This document shows, one piece after another, positions 13,870 through 25,829 of a stretch of 64,000 bases of DNA. The translations under genes and the position numbers were made by a program. The notes beneath the pieces were generated by a model. The model did no database searches, was not told the DNA's origin, and worked only from the letters and a program-made list of their open reading frames with translations. Each line of letters begins with the position of its first letter. Positions within the stretch are counted from its first letter, which is position 1. Source of the stretch: Zhengitettix transpicula (Eukaryota; Arthropoda; Insecta; Orthoptera; Tetrigidae); the NCBI GenBank assembly GCA_037074705.1, contig CM073593.1:64769501-64833500 (forward strand), written 5' to 3'.

Positions 13870-14330
13870 GAAGTGTTAGGAACGTCTCCGGCGTTCTTGA
13901 GACGTACTAACTGCATGTGTCACTGTGGCTTATGTACAAATGACAGATTACGTGGTAAGCCAGTTGCCCGAGGCGGCGTCCAGAGGCCACAGCGCCATTG
14001 CGGCGATTTCCACAGCGCGCCGGAGCGTAAATCTGAATATGGAAATCCCGGGATTGAGGGTGGAAAAGGAAAAGGGGGGTGGTGTTGTATGGTGGCTGCA
14101 GAACTTTTAGCATAACGCTAGGCTGGTAGCAAAGGACGAGAGTTTAAATGCAATCTGACACGAGAGATGGGCCTGCGGTAATGCATGTGTGTCTGGGAGC
14201 AAGCGTATCACTGCTGCAGGCGATTTGCCTTGGAGTGAGGCAAAGTTTTTAATAGAGCACAGTCTGGCATTAGCTAATGCACGTGCCGAGAGAGGGACTA
14301 AAGGGACCCCACTACCGCATTTACACATTT
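13870..14330. promoter_or_regulatory. GC-richer island with homeodomain palindrome and E-box
   Basis: The strongest motif is an exact 14-bp palindrome, GCATTAGCTAATGC (14267-14280), whose core ATTA-GC-TAAT is two inverted homeodomain half sites. Its last base starts a canonical CACGTG E-box (14280-14285). Overlapping frames of 60-108 codons on both strands have no recognisable domain and are attributed to GC content. A cis-regulatory element is the simplest reading, inferred from motifs. Confidence 0.35.
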
Positions 14331-15790
14331 AATTCCCTTCGCACATTAACAAACTAAATGAAGCACTTCCAGTGTCATTTTATTCTATTTTATGTTGCCT
14401 TAAAAAATTTGCCACTAAAAGCATGCTTAATTTTCTGTTACAGTATTTCTTATTTCTCTTTGTATATATTTGTGAATCATTTTGTATTAATTAGAACGTT
14501 CTATGTTACAGGTAAGATGTCTGTCAATCATCAACCGGAATGCCTACATTTCTGGGAACATGCAAGTTTTAACCTAATCATTAAATTATAATACAATAAG
14601 TTGTTTGTGTCATGAACATAAATACGTTGTAATACCAATTCTCAGGGACTTTTTTCTGTCTGACCTTCAGGGGAGTAAAATAAATTCATAATCTATTTTC
14701 CGGCGACCCTTCAAAAATTATTTATGCATGTCATCTATTACATGGGATATTTAGAAGTGCACAATAAAACTACTAAGACTTTAAAAAATTAATTTTTATA
14801 TTATTTCAACTCTAAATAATTTTTTAGATTCACTTCTAGGTTCAAGAATAATTGTGGTGTGAGACCATCAATGAAAAAGCAACTATAATTAATAAATGGA
14901 AGAAAATAGCGATCTCAGATTCTTTCCACAGTACATAACTTTCCCCTGTCAGTAGTTGTTCTTTATCACAAAAAACTGTCAGTTAAAAGGGAGATTCAAC
15001 GGAACTACTTAATCCTCTTCGTTTCGTGTTAACGTCGTAGCTTTAATTACATTTCTAAGGTACTTTATGTTGATTCAGCCTTCTAGAAGGTTCTACTACG
15101 CCTGGTGTTCTGTCACTAAGCAAACGATTGACCCAGAAAGCTATGGATTCGACACATTTCCTGATCATTTTCCGCATTTAATTCTTCAATTCCTTCCCAT
15201 TCACGTTCCTATTGGACTGTTTTTTTCTCTCTAGCAATTCCACTTGTAATCGACTTACATAATTTCTCAGAAACTCAAAATTACATTTAAAGTTTTGAAG
15301 AACCTTTTATTCATTACATAAACATTTAATAATACAGCTAATATAATTATAAAATTATTTGAATGCTTTAAGGGTATAAATTAACTTTTTTTACTCAACT
15401 CAGCGCGTAGCTACTATTATAATTAATTCATTAAGAAAAATATAAACGAATACTTTAAGATAATGTTCATCCCTGAAATTGTAGGAAACCTATATTAATA
15501 AATATTCGTCTTTATATTATCCTGTATTGTACATATTACTTCACTCCACTTTTATTCAAATAAATGAAAAGTACGATGCACTAGATTTACAATTACATAA
15601 TGAATGGAAACGTCTGCTATATATTCCAGCAATTAAAAGATTTCTGAAACTTTTATTACATTTGTTTAATTAAACGGAACTTTTAACGATCTGTATTTCT
15701 TGGCACGGCACTTATAACCTTGTGAACTATGTACTATTTCTCTTAGGGGAAATACTGCATTTATTTTATATACGTAATAAATCAGGATAA
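14331..15790. other. AT-rich stretch, no gene seen
   Basis: A 77-codon hydrophobic frame at 14358-14591 is AT-driven. No supported gene or repeat. Confidence 0.6.
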
Positions 15791-16096
15791 ACTGGTCGAG
15801 GCGCGGAGTAGGGAATGCTGCGTCCCCACAGCAAGCTCCTCTCCTGCTATTGGAAGGGCGTGGGACAAGTACCCAATGCCCGACCTACCTGATGCAGGTT
15901 TTTCTAGGGTTTTCCCTGCATTTCTTTAGGCGAATGCCGGGTAGGATCCTTAAAATATAGCACGGGGGGCCTAGTTAACCCTTAGCTACCTTCCTCTACC
16001 CTTCCGAATTCTCCCTTTCAAAACCCTTTCTCTGCTATTAAAAGGGAGTTGCCCAGCGTGGATTACCCTCATGTAGCCTGTTGCCCTAAAAAAAAT
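15791..16096 (+). mobile_element. Dispersed repeat family C, copy 1
   Basis: This 306-bp GC-richer unit aligns over its whole length with 62142-62440. Both start with ACTGGTC, share blocks such as GGAAGGGCGTG, GCCCGACCTACCTGATGCAG, GGCGAATGC and CTTCCTCTACCCTTCCG (with single-base differences), and end in a run of A. A defined left end plus a poly-A tail indicates a retroposon, either a SINE-like element or a 5'-truncated LINE 3' end. No reading frame spans it and no tRNA box is evident. Similarity between copies is high but clearly diverged, so both are old. Confidence 0.85.
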
Positions 16097-16289
16097 TGGA
16101 AAAGTCGCAAAGTTTTAATAAACACCTGATAATTACTGATTATTTATATCTGGTATCATAGATACACTTTTTTTGGCACATTTTTCAGGTATTAATTTAC
16201 TGAGAAGAGACACGCACATTTTCCGTTATCTACAGTCTTCGTCTGAAATATTCAGTTTCATAAGTCAAGAGCACTTGTCAGAAGGGAAA
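16097..16289. other. Spacer, no feature seen
   Basis: Short AT-rich DNA between two repeat segments. The 5' part of a 113-codon frame (16173-16514) lies here, but it runs into repeat-like sequence and is not supported as a gene. Confidence 0.55.
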
Positions 16290-16500
16290 ATTAGGTTGGC
16301 TCACCGTATTTTTTCTTTTTTCCCTCCGCCCTGTTTCTGGCCTCAGGCCAATATTCAAAGTGTAGGGAACCGTAACAAGAAACCTGGGTCATCCTTACGT
16401 ATGATCCAGTGCGGAAACCCTTCCTGTCCAGTGAATAACGTTTCCGATCTCCGGCGTGGAATCGAACCATGTTTCTCTGTCCTTGGTGTAATATTGAACC
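16290..16500 (-). repeat. Repeat-like segment with polymerase III B box
   Basis: On the minus strand GGTTCGATTCC (16468-16458) matches the B-box consensus exactly, followed by a GC-richer body to about 16290 that ends in an A-rich stretch. No convincing A box is present upstream. Frames on both strands are open because of composition. It is probably a truncated tRNA-derived SINE of a different family from 10455-10660. No second copy is in the window. Confidence 0.4.
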
Positions 16501-16519
16501 AAAATTATCTGTAATCAAT

Positions 16520-19500
16520 GACTATTGCGTGATTTTAAAGGAGACATTTTTTTATCTAGTGTAACATTGCGGTAAATAAGTTACATCATTTTCGTTTTAA
16601 GTCGTGTTCCTTAATTAATAAACACAATAAAAAAAGTCTACAATTTTAGTTCGTTTATCATCTTTTATACATTTTTATTTAAGTAGAATCTATCGACCTT
16701 AAAGGCCGTAGTCAATTGGGCCCAATTTTCTCATACAGTACTTAAATGACGATGTACACTAAACAAAATTGGTGTCTTTTTAAAAAATTTTGAACTTTTA
16801 TTACTGTCCTTTGGGATATTTGTTAATTAAACTAACTTCACCCTCATTATTTGGTGAAATTGTAAATGGAAAATATAATTGATGAACTTCTAATTTGAAC
16901 TTATTTGCATACTATTTTCTATTTATATAACTATGTAATAGGAGTGTATTTTAAGAAACAATCACATTTTCTACCGCAATTTTTTCCCCATCTTATAAAA
17001 AAATACTCCTGTAAAAAACTTATCAACGCTGAATTGTATTTAAAACAATACGGATTGATATGATTTGTTTAATTATATTAACTTGTTTCATGTTAAAATT
17101 TTAGTAATTCAAAGGTTCTGATAAATAATTATAGAAAAAAATAGTTTGAGTCATTAATATTTTTGGAATTTACACGTTAATATTTATTAATACACCAAAG
17201 CCTCAAATAGTTTATGTAGGTTTGAAGGAACTTTATTGATTTAGTCTTGGTTCGTAGAAAATTTATTCACTACTGTATTTGTAGCTATACAAAAAATTAA
17301 TTTTTCAGTCTTTTGTATTATCAACCCCGTTTGTTGATTAGTCTAGCAAAAAAGGCAATGATTTGTTCTTGAATTTTATGGATAATAAATTGCGTTTATA
17401 TTGTTAGTTGTCAGGTTACAAAGTATAAATAATTACTCGCCATATATTGAAGTATTGTTGAATTCAAAATTTTGTCAAGTTTCTTTCCGGCGATGGTTGG
17501 AAAATAAAAAAAAGTGTTATTTTAATCCAGGTATCATTAGGCACAGTCTTTTATTACACTATTATACTATTTAGTTATTTATATTCTCCCCTGTAACCAA
17601 ATTTTTAAAGAACATAAATTATTGCGGTGTGAATTTTTAAAAATTATATTTTTTTGTATAATTAAGTTTTTTTGCAAAATATTTGAGTGTCGTTAAAAAA
17701 TAATCGTCTTCATACTCTTCTTGTATGTAATTAAAAACACACTAATAGTACAACGATTTATGCTTAGTCTGTCTCATTTCTTATGTGACCATTTTTAAAC
17801 TAATATATTATCACCGATGAAAATATTTTTTATTTATATTATAATATTAAAGTAGATGTTAATTAGTGTGGGGCACTAGGTGTAGTTTTAGTCAGTCAAC
17901 ATGCACGGGGGAAAGTATTTCATTATACGTCATGTTGTCCTAATTATTTTTTTGTAGTGAGGTATGTTAGTATATTCCATCTTCATATATCAGTTTGTTA
18001 ATGAAATACTGCAGTCGAGATTAATAGCAACTATTCTAAGGAGCTATTGTCCACATATCTGTGGCCACGACAGCTGCAGTGCGTGGCACTCGAAATAAAG
18101 AACCGCTCATTGGATACCTGCCAGTCGACCAATGAAGTGGAACAGGTGCTTTCGATTCGATTTGAATATATCTCAAAAACATCCGAATGACTCGGCAGGG
18201 AAATGAGTTAATCTACATACTTATGCAACATATGGACTTCATTAGCATCGTATATACTAACAAATCGAGGCAACAAATTACTGAGTGGAGAAATATATTA
18301 AGTTTAGAATACATAAGCAATGAATAGGTTAATCATGAAGTGGATGACGCGGAAAAACTAATATTAATAAAATGAATGTTTCTGTTATACCAAATTTACA
18401 ACATAATTTTACATTTATTTTCAATAGGTAACATTCTTATTTTTTTCCCTTTCTGTTATTCAAAAATCACCGGTACAATATTACGTGTCTGTCTAGTTAT
18501 ATTAGTTTTTAACTCTCCTCGTAGTTTGTGAACCCAATTGTTTTCCGGACGTTTTTTTACCTCTGTGGAGTTTATTTTAAATAATTGAACATAAATATGC
18601 TAATATAATTTCCCAGTGCAAATAATTAGCACTGCAATAATTTTTTTAATTATAAGTTATCTGCTAATTTATAAATTGAACCAGTAAAAATATGAGTTAT
18701 TAAATATAAATTTAATTTAACATTTAATTAGGTAAATTTACATTGAAATATATTTAATACGTTTGGTCCAGACACGCATCTAAGCGAGGAAGGAGAATCT
18801 TATGATGGAAAACAGTGGAACATCCAAATATATAATAAGAAAATCATGGATTTCAATGGTTAAATATCGGTACAGAAGGAAAATTTGTTTAATATTCTGA
18901 AAAAGAAATTTCACTAAATAATACAAATCAAATCTGAACTAATATCTTAAAATGTGAAAAATAAATTTACATTACATATGTTATTACAAGTCATAAATAA
19001 GAGTTTGAAATTGCTTCTATAATACATTTGACCTGCCTACAGTTTGTAATTTCATCTTAACATTGTAGTTGTTTGCAGAAGGATTTTATTTTCAAATATT
19101 TTATTGATGTTTGTAATTATTGAAAATCAAATAATAAAATAGCCACAAATAAAGACAAATTTTGATGTAAAAATCTGATAAGACATAACGAAACAATTCG
19201 TGACTTTTTTCGGACGTCCCGTATGGAAAAAATTGAATTAGTCAATCGTTCTGAAAAAAAATAGCGTCACAATTAAGTTAAAGGCATAGATACAAAATAT
19301 AATATGTCCATTAAGTGTGCTTCTATTTTTTTAGATATTTTCCGCACCTGATCAGAGTAACAAATAAACTTTACGTAGTCTGTTTTTAATTCTTCTCATC
19401 ATTTTTGTTCTTTTATTATTAAAGAATATATTTGAAACACAGTAATTAGTTTAGTTATTTAATATTATGAATTTTTCTAGCAGAATAATATTTTTATTTA

Positions 19501-19659
19501 AGTGTGAAATACTTCATTCTTCATTTTGCAAAATTTTTGCATATTTTTATAGAGATTTTCTCGTTTTAAATTTTTTTCTCTGAAGACAGCCTTACGAGAT
19601 TTTTTTTTCCTTTCGCTACTTTTTTCTTGCTCGGCTATTTATTTATAATGGCTTGCTGA
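16520..19659. other. Long AT-rich desert
   Basis: No gene or repeat copy identified in over 3 kb. A slightly GC-richer patch at 18045-18160 has a CCACA/TGTGG hairpin and E-box cores (CAGCTG, CAGGTG), too little to call. Confidence 0.65.
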
Positions 19660-20060
19660 TCAACGGACTACCTCCTTGCGATACCGAAGCCCCTGAGGAT
19701 ATGTGTTTAATTAAGCGTGCAGAAGCGGGCATGCAAATTGCCGTACAGAGGACCACAGCCGCTTTTATTAGATTCCGCGAATGTTAACGAAGAAGGCCGC
19801 TGATTGGTCGCCGTCTTTGATGACATCACTCATTAGAGTAGGTCCAGCGGTAAATGCTGTTAGCAAATATTTGCCTGCATAATTGATACCACGGCAGCGG
19901 CAGCGCGGACTCACTGCCAAGCTCAAATTACGCAGAGTTGCCGGTCTTACTTCCTATGGGGATTGCAACCAATTACTGGAGATGGTTTGGTCTTGACGTA
20001 GGCCTCACGTGCGGGATCAAAGCTAACAAAGCAAGAAGTCGTTGGGTGAAACTCCCTCTA
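19660..20060. promoter_or_regulatory. GC-richer island with octamer and palindromes
   Basis: Contains an exact POU octamer ATGCAAAT (19731-19738), an 11-bp palindrome TGATGACATCA (19818-19828) and an exact 12-bp palindrome GCAAATATTTGC (19863-19874) followed by CATAATTGAT. An inverted CCAAT box (ATTGG) lies at the start of the second half. Several ordered palindromes in one compositional island make this one of the better enhancer candidates, though conservation cannot be tested here. Confidence 0.35.
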
Positions 20061-20122
20061 ATAGGTTCAGTGTTCTTTACGAATATCATCTGGAAAAAGT
20101 ACATTTGTTATTAACACAAACA

Positions 20123-20160
20123 CATGTTTATATATATTTATATATATATATTTGTATATT
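20123..20160. repeat. AT minisatellite, left block
   Basis: Same TGTTTATATATATTTATATATA unit type as the array at 21119-21245, on the other side of a roughly 960-bp GC-richer segment. Confidence 0.75.
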
Positions 20161-21118
20161 GTAATAATTCAATAAAACTACAAATGGCTGTGGCTAAATA
20201 AAAAGAACTATTAAGGGAAAACAATTAAACAAATTTATTAACAATTTTAAATACACAATAATATTTGGGATCTCAGGGTCTTAAACTGGGTTTGATAAAT
20301 GGGTGAATTTATACAATCAAATTACATTTAGCTTTTATGGAAGTTAATGCGTCTGAAACATAGACGAACTTTGTTGTGGAAGAAAATAACACTACAGATT
20401 GAATTTAAATGTAATTATTAAATAATTAAAAATTAAAGAACGATCTGACTTTTATCTTTTAAAAGTGGTTTACAATATGATTTTAAAGTTTTCTACTTAC
20501 GGCCGCCCAGGTCTCATTTTAGGTTTTTCGTGCACACGATTTGGGGATATCACAGATTCTAGTACTCACAGGCTTTAAATGTCAACAAATTCTAATTGGC
20601 GTAGTTTGTTAGTTGGTCTAACAAACATTAGTAGGTTCTCGATGCTTTGCTACAACCTGGATTTGCAGATCTCGTAGCTTTAGTTGGAAATGTACTTCAT
20701 TTGGGTTTGTCTATGGTTCTCCAGGTTGAATTTAAGCTCGGCCACCGATTACGACGTTAATTTCACTCTCTCCTTCCCTACTGACGATTGCTTTACTTTT
20801 TAGTACTTTAAAGCATGTTGGTGACTGGACCACATTCTTTCGTTCTGAGACTATAAAACTTTTTCGACTGTTCTATTTGCCGTCTGCTGCCCAACTCTAT
20901 TACTTTTGTACAAAAACTTTGCTGGTCTTTATGCCTCGCCGTTCATTGCCTGACTGCCCAACTTCGTCTCGTAGATTTTGAGCGCGTAAACTCTCTTAGC
21001 CGATCAACAATACATTCTTTGCCAGGCCGCCTTGTTGCGGCGTCCGCTTTATCCACTAATAATGAGTCCTCTACAATCCAACTTTTCAATTAGAACAATG
21101 TCTTAATTACTAATTACT
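20161..21118 (-). other. Unclassified insert between AT minisatellite blocks
   Basis: The composition differs from the flanks, especially 20490-21080. A hairpin GTTTGTTAG/CTAACAAAC lies at 20604-20626, and CTGCCCAACT-type words recur near 20890 and 20952. On the minus strand ATG at 20517-20515 is followed 14 bases later by a strong splice-donor match, GTAAGTAG (20500-20493). Being flanked by the same minisatellite on both sides suggests an insertion, possibly a retroelement LTR or leader, or a minus-strand 5' exon. No terminal repeats or target duplications were resolved. Confidence 0.3.
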
Positions 21119-21245
21119 ATAATATGTTTATATATATTTATATATATGTATATGTTTATATATATTTATATATATATGTATATGTTTATATATATTTATA
21201 TAAATGTATATGTTTATATATTTATATATATATGTATATACATAC
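21119..21245. repeat. AT minisatellite array
   Basis: About four tandem units of roughly 30 bp built from TGTTTATATATATTTATATA and TATATGTA segments, with small length changes between units. Confidence 0.85.
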
Positions 21246-22879
21246 AAGTATTACCATTAATAATTTGTGTTAATACAAAAATATATAATTTATCTGTTAT
21301 GTACAAATAAAGCAATTAATGAAAATGTAACGTGTTAGGCCATTCGTCATGTAAGTAATTTATTGAAGTCAAGTTATGTAACTAATTTACTGAGACTAAA
21401 ATTGTATTGCAACGCACGTATCCTTCAAATATAACCCTATGTCTCACATGAAATCGTTATGTTTTGGTGATTTTCTTGGCTATAAATTTTATTCCAATTT
21501 CAGCATATCTGTCGGGCAACTCTAAATATATTAAACGATATCGTATTTTAGACTCTTAATTACCGATAGGAATACCAAAATTCTTGAATTCTAGCAATTA
21601 CAGGTTTAATAATGGTAAAAGCTATGTTTCATGAGGACGAATTTCCTAAGATTAAATTTCAATCTTTTGAAGAAAGCTCGAGACATTTGACAAAAAAATT
21701 TACAACAGCGGCGGCACGCAACAGCTTCTTTGGCTAATGGACCATGAATACGGCCAGGAGATACACGAGCCATGAGAAGTGCCTGTGACGGAAATAGAAT
21801 TCTATTTGCATTAGTCCTCATTTTAGAGAACAGGATTTGTCCCAAAATATATACTTAACATATGTCCCGAAAAACAAAGCTCCTAATCTTTAATGACATA
21901 AAGGTTCATTAAATTTCTGCAGAATTTGCGACATATAGAATATATTTAACGATATTTCAACACATATTTCTTCATGCAGGCTATATTATTTACAACTGTA
22001 TAAGACTTTTCATCAAAAACGTCAGTTTTTAATTAGATAAATAAATAGACAAATAACAGGCAAAACCCCTTAAATAAATGCACCAAATAAATTTTTCGGT
22101 CAAATTTTTTAAGGATATGAAGTATCCATCACTTACAGATAGACTAATACATTTATTTCGAGATAAAAAAAACGAGAAACCAATTTTCACCTATAGGAAA
22201 CAATTTGTGGAGCACAAAATCTCTTGCTTATATGGCAGTTCCTGCTACATTGATCAAACAAAATGATCACTTAATCCTCGTATCACATGTCCAATATCAA
22301 ACATTATTCATAAGCCAACTGTAGTCTCTAAGCATATAATGAATTCGTAGCATTTATTTTATTTGCACGATTCTAAGATCATATGTGTTATATTAGAAAT
22401 GCTTCATGTTAAATCACTGTATTTAGGTACAAACTGAAATTCGCCAATGACTATGATCATTAATGTCTCGATTACCCTCTTTGCTTTTCCATTGTCGTTG
22501 CGTTTATCTTCCTATTAGATTTTATTTTGATTTTGTTACACGGTTTGTGCCATGTCTTTCTTACGACTCTTGATTTTTTGAATCACCTGACAACATCAAC
22601 AAGAATTGCAAGAACGTTGCTTGGTATTTATGTAGCAATTGTTTTTGTCTGATATTTGGTTCTTAATTTATCTAATAAGTATACTTGTAACACAGAAGTT
22701 TTAGATTATTATTATTTCAATAGAATTCGTAGAGTAATTTGACATAAATACGTAATGTTGAAGGAAATATTTACCACAAACACCCAAATCAAATTTTTCG
22801 AGGAATAATTTATTCAAACATGTACTTATACTTTGCATTGATTAAAATAAAATAAAAATCTATGCTCTTTTTAGAAATG
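21246..22879. other. AT-rich stretch with one GC-richer patch
   Basis: A 79-codon minus-strand frame (21606-21845) overlaps a GC-richer patch near 21700-21800 but has no recognisable domain. A 62-codon frame at 22078-22266 is AT-driven. No supported gene. Confidence 0.6.
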
Positions 22880-23200
22880 CAGCAACAATTTCAGGAGAAT
22901 TTTCGGCGCTATGCAGACGACTCTCATCTCGTCCCATACCCTTAAATCTCCACTACAGTTCCAATTATTTAAATTGAACCATAAAATATGCTAAATGGAG
23001 AATCCGCGTGGATTTCGCTTAAAAAAAAGAGAAGCGATGCCAGAGAGTGAGAGTAGATGGGGTGCGCGGCAAGTTGTAATGGCGCCCCTGGGGGGAGCGC
23101 AGGGCGGAGGGGGGGTTAGGGGGGGAGGGGAGCCTCTTAGCGACGTCGATGGGATTATCTGCCGACAAACGCAAAACTACCACTGCCATTAGACACTTGT
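22880..23200 (+). promoter_or_regulatory. GC-rich island with G-quadruplex motif
   Basis: Contains a dense run of guanine tracts on the + strand (see 23090-23130). Short frames are open on both strands (about 23000-23215) because of composition, with Gly/Arg-rich or Pro/Ser-rich products and no domain. A regulatory island is the working call. Confidence 0.3.
23090..23130 (+). other. Potential G-quadruplex
   Basis: Five G tracts in 41 bases: G6 (23090-23095), G3 (23102-23104), G7 (23109-23115), G7 (23119-23125) and G4 (23127-23130), separated by 1-6 bases. This satisfies the usual four-tract G-quadruplex pattern. Folding and function are inferred. Confidence 0.7.
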
Positions 23201-23999
23201 AACGGTACGGGAACACGCTCTTTAGCAGCTTCTATTATAATTCCCTATCAATTCCTCCCTTCCAAGTGCATTTATTTATTTCGAGTATAGTACGTTGAAT
23301 CATCATGATACAATGCGAGTATATTACTGACTCATCCAATAGTACATGCAACGAATTCAAATGGACATGCGGGCCTGGTCCCCTTAATCAGTTCCAAATC
23401 GTAGGTCGCGACGTACTCAATAGTCTGTCCCTGAAAAATGATGCAGCTGTCCCATAATTTTTATAACAGCGTAATTGATTTCCAGCGACTTACTGACTTA
23501 ATGTCTTCCTTTTCCCGAACAGCGTAATGTGCATTCTAGTGTGTTATATTTAATCAATAACAATTTGTTTGTCTACTATATTGTTGGTCGTTATGTCTTT
23601 CAGTATAATGAATAACAACAAACCTATCCTGTAGCTGCATGGACAATAATATGTGACAGTCGCACTAATTTGATTCGTCGGCGCAAGGAAGAGAGTACAT
23701 GTTAAATCGGCTTCTATTTGAAAATACCTATAATGTGTACTAGTCATATTGGATACAAGATTTGTTTATTGCCTTACAACTGCCTTTTCGACTACAGAAA
23801 TGTGAGAAATACTAAAATAAATATATTATTACAGAAGCACACTTTAATGTTAAAGAGGAAGTAAAATATTAGAATTTACCATATACGGAAGGAGCAATTT
23901 TGAAACATCGTCATACATATAATATAAAAAAATGCTTGAAAAATTGTTTTTATTATTAAAACGTTAAATTACGTTATTTAGGTAGAATAAAAATTTAAC
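23201..23999. other. Mostly AT-rich, no gene seen
   Basis: A mildly GC-richer patch at 23330-23500 carries no clear motif. A 65-codon minus-strand frame at 23550-23747 is unsupported. Confidence 0.6.
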
Positions 24000-24350
24000 T
24001 GTGCGCAAATATTAACCGAATCTAACACAATTTTTCCATTCTTGGTCCAGTTGAGAATAAAAGGGAAAACTTACCCCAACGTTGACATCTGACTTTTGTT
24101 GGTCCCCTTTCCGAGTAAGCTGCTTGGATGACAAGAAGATGATTACCCGGTAAGATGACGTATAGGTCGCTGTGTTTGCCATGATGCATGAAATGAAGTG
24201 TGGGGTTCGATGATTGATTGTGAGGGGTGAATGACACAGGAATAGCCAACCGCCGCCGGCCAATAGCTTGTAGCCAATTATTGGCAACAAAAAAACTGCT
24301 CGTTGTGGGATTCATGCTATACACCACGTGTAATTGGAATCGTTAAAGGC
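24000..24350. promoter_or_regulatory. GC-richer island, candidate enhancer
   Basis: Two minus-strand frames of 92 and 101 codons overlap in different phases over this segment, and neither product is recognisable. Visible motifs are TGATTGAT (Pbx/Hox type) and GCCAATTATTGGC (24273-24285), two CCAAT boxes facing each other. I favour non-coding regulatory DNA, but a minus-strand exon cannot be excluded. Confidence 0.25.
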
Positions 24351-24909
24351 ACGTGTTTTTGTTCGGTAATTCTGCATGTAACTAGTGTCGTCGTAATGAA
24401 GGATTACAGAAGTAAACAAAATTGATTTTTCGAAGCTTTTGGCTGTTCAATATAGCGCTAATCTCATTTCACGGGGTTGAATGAAGTGAAAAAAAAACTA
24501 TACTATGACGCAGCATTTATCACATTGAATCACATATTGCAAACCTAAACGTGTGGCTTCGCGGAAAAAGTATGGGAAGATCAATTGCGGTGGGAGTTGA
24601 TATTGAAATTTAATTCATTATTAGTAAACATTTTTGATTTGCGGAGGTTTCTCCGTAATTAATGGATCGAGTGATTGGTTCGTTTCATGACAAGAACATT
24701 TTTTGAACAGTAGTAATGGATAAAATTATTCAAAGGTCTTCAACTCTCAAATTGAATGCCAAATATTGTCGAAATTTTATAAAGAACATTTAACAAACCG
24801 ATTAATGTTATTTGATGTCTATAATTTAATATTTTGAAGAATAATTCAAACAAATTATTAATTTGTAAGGTTTATCAATCCTAAGTCATTGAAGGTGTAA
24901 TATAATAGT
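24351..24909. other. AT-rich stretch, no gene seen
   Basis: No supported feature. Confidence 0.6.
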
Positions 24910-25450
24910 CTACACGTGCCATCTTATCATAACGTCTCTTCCGCATAGCGGACCTAAGTGGGCGCAGCTGTAAGAACGCTGAGTCTAGTGAAGTCAGCGC
25001 CTTAGGTGCCGTGTGCAGCAATGCATACGGCAGCAGAAATCTTCCTTTCTGTAAGAGCTCTCATTGGAGACTTAAAATCATCAGGGAGGGGAAAAGGAGT
25101 CTTCGAATTGTTCAGAGCTTCTTGGGAACGGCAGTCGTGATCCAACGTCCAGACGGGTCGGTGGCTCCTGGTGCTATCCGCCAGTTTGTCTTACTTTATT
25201 TTATTTCTGACTATTAAATCTCTTTATTTTTCATCAACTCTTATTTGACTGAAGTGCAGCGAAACACCAACCACTACGCCTAGGTTCAATTAGTTGAACC
25301 CGAACCCTCACGTTACCGACTTTCCTATTTCCTGTTCTTAATTCTTCCTTTATCCTCTAGATCGGTAGCCAGATGAGCTAACGGAGGTATAGCTCGGTTG
25401 GTGAACGATCTATCTGGACTTCCCATTCCCAACTGCTGGAGTATTACAAA
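24910..25450. other. GC-richer segment, possible decayed repeat
   Basis: The part at 24930-25180 is GC-richer with a 68-codon frame and no recognisable product. At 25390-25401 TAGCTCGGTTGG matches the polymerase III A-box consensus at 11 of 12 positions, but the B box expected 30-40 bases on is not recognisable. A GGTTCAA/TTGAACC hairpin sits just upstream near 25285. A degraded tRNA-derived SINE is possible. Confidence 0.25.
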
Positions 25451-25829
25451 GGTATCGTCTTGAATATAGTCTTTTTCTCAATTCTGTGACTCATTTCCCT
25501 GTAGAATGTAAGTTTTGAACATTACGATGAATGATTAAGAATCAGTAATTTATCAGAACATTTTTATTCACTAATAAATATTGTCCCGGTTTAGTATTAT
25601 AAATTTTACTGTTTCGTAATTTTAACTTTGAATGTACAGTTCTCTGGTTTAAAAAGTTAGCACCGCTATGGCCTTAAGGTTTATTTAATTTACGTATACT
25701 TTTAATTTAATTTAAATTGGTCTATGGACTGTTGATTTCCGAAATGGATACCAGTATTAAGATATGTTTTGCTACTACTAATGCTTTCATAATGTTATGA
25801 TAATAATAACAGTATGTCTTTAAGTATTC
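25451..25829. other. AT-rich stretch, no gene seen
   Basis: No supported feature. Confidence 0.6.

Noticed and set aside
13789..14115. 108-codon + strand frame as an exon
   Set aside because: Three frames on both strands are open over the same GC-rich stretch and none gives a recognisable protein.
23116..23120. TTAGG-like word beside G runs as telomeric repeat
   Set aside because: Only a single unit occurs, with no tandem array.
24095..24120. Match to the first 11 bases of miR-133 (TTGGTCCCCTT)
   Set aside because: The rest of the mature sequence differs and no precursor hairpin arm is found nearby.
25285..25302. GGTTCAA/TTGAACC hairpin as an ecdysone element
   Set aside because: Spacing between the half sites is too long for the known palindromic element.
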